Positions 63,663-64,000 of a stretch of DNA of 64,000 nucleotides are shown here, piece by piece (within the stretch, counting starts at the first letter, position 1; the number at the start of each line of letters is the position of its first letter). The position numbers and the translations under genes were made by a program. This stretch comes from Prevotella sp. (lineage in GTDB: Bacteria; Bacteroidota; Bacteroidia; Bacteroidales; Muribaculaceae), in the NCBI GenBank assembly GCA_023662865.1, contig JAMPIK010000003.1, positions 1 to 64,000 of the forward strand, given 5' to 3'. The notes below the pieces were generated by a model. That model was not told where the DNA came from. It ran no database searches and was given only the letters and a program-made list of their open reading frames with translations.

Positions 63663-64000
63663 TGAAACTTAAAGTAAGTGAAACCAATTCTCCGGCATGG
63701 AGAGACATGACAGTACGCGTTGAGCTTCCCAAGGAGCTTAAGCCTCTTGAGGAATTGAGCAAAAACCTGTGGTGGGTATGGAACAGCGAAGGCAAAAGCC
63801 TTTTCAAAGACCTTGACCACGACCTGTGGCGTGCCACCGGCGAAAACCCGGTAATGCTTCTGCAACGCATCAGCTTCGAGCGTATTCAGGAAGTGCTTGC
63901 CGATAAAGACTTCATGAACCGTGTGCAGATGGTGTACTCCATGTTTAAAGCCTACATGGCCGAACCCATGCGCACCGACATACCTTCAGTGAGCTATTTT
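63663..64000 (+). CDS. glgP: Alpha-glucan phosphorylase, N-terminal part (cut by window end)
   Basis: Only the first 112 codons are in the window. The start MKLKVSETNSPAWRDMTVRVELPKEL is followed by LEELSKNLWWVWNSEGKSLFKDLD. This is the DUF3417 N-terminal module of the GT35 alpha-glucan phosphorylases that release glucose-1-phosphate. The position directly after glycogen synthase agrees with that. The catalytic domain and PLP lysine lie beyond 64000. Confidence 0.85.

Noticed and set aside
1..64000. CRISPR arrays, prophage, rRNA operon or replication origin
   Set aside because: No regularly spaced repeats, phage structural genes, rRNA sequence or dnaA-box cluster were seen by eye.

Overview
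The window is chromosomal DNA from an anaerobic member of the Bacteroidales, most like the Muribaculaceae/Bacteroides group. This is an inference from gene content and promoters; no database search was run. The markers are: an LpxC-FabZ fusion; a serine palmitoyltransferase for sphingolipids; a primary sigma factor of 286 residues without region 1.1; promoters of the TTTG-N19/20-TAnnTTTG type; a sodium-pumping methylmalonyl-CoA decarboxylase operon; a eukaryote-like GT3 glycogen synthase; and weak Shine-Dalgarno sites. Almost everything looks like core genome. There is no phage, insertion sequence, CRISPR array or rRNA operon.

Layout. 0-1.6 kb: a truncated TonB-dependent receptor and a Crp/Fnr-type regulator on the minus strand. 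1.8-9 kb: a tightly packed plus-strand run (S1/P1 nuclease, RecB/HsdR-N-like nuclease domain, UvrD helicase, NspC, LipA, LipB, lipoprotein). 9.2-13.9 kb: methylmalonyl-CoA epimerase and the four subunits of the Na+-translocating decarboxylase (succinate to propionate), with RNA hairpins in three of the gaps. 14-16.4 kb: two small proteins and serine palmitoyltransferase. 16.7-22.5 kb: lpxD, lpxC-fabZ, lpxA, a glutamine synthetase and a glycosyltransferase. 22.6-25.2 kb: tRNA-Leu(CAA) and a full-length TonB-type receptor. 25.4-27.7 kb: ahpC and ahpF. 27.7-33.9 kb: a tripartite RND efflux operon. 34-36.4 kb: CCA-adding enzyme and a uracil-DNA-glycosylase-like protein.

36.5-45 kb is the regulatory and stress block: an HtrA/DegP protease, two tandem RpoD-type sigma factors, an outer-membrane protein, tRNA-Pro(TGG), an ECF sigma factor, Lon protease and a second ECF sigma factor. 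45-52.6 kb (minus strand): thioredoxin, UvrA, a protein with a type-B T9SS/gliding C-terminal domain, RNase Z, L-serine dehydratase and a small Pro/Gly-rich secreted protein. 52.7-55.2 kb: lipoprotein, peptidase T, MiaA. 55.2-57.4 kb: ackA and pta, divergent from an LptF/LptG permease across a palindromic double promoter. 59.7-64 kb: HtpG, GT3 glycogen synthase and the start of an alpha-glucan phosphorylase.

The observation I rate highest is a shared 29-bp promoter-like signature upstream of lon and htpG, about 18 kb apart: TGGCAC-R-ATTTTTGT, then CTCGGTG at exactly the same offset. It resembles a sigma-54 -24/-12 element and may define a heat-shock regulon in a lineage generally thought to lack RpoH. 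The tandem, diverged RpoD copy, within a 7-kb cluster of four sigma-factor genes, is the second most interesting feature.
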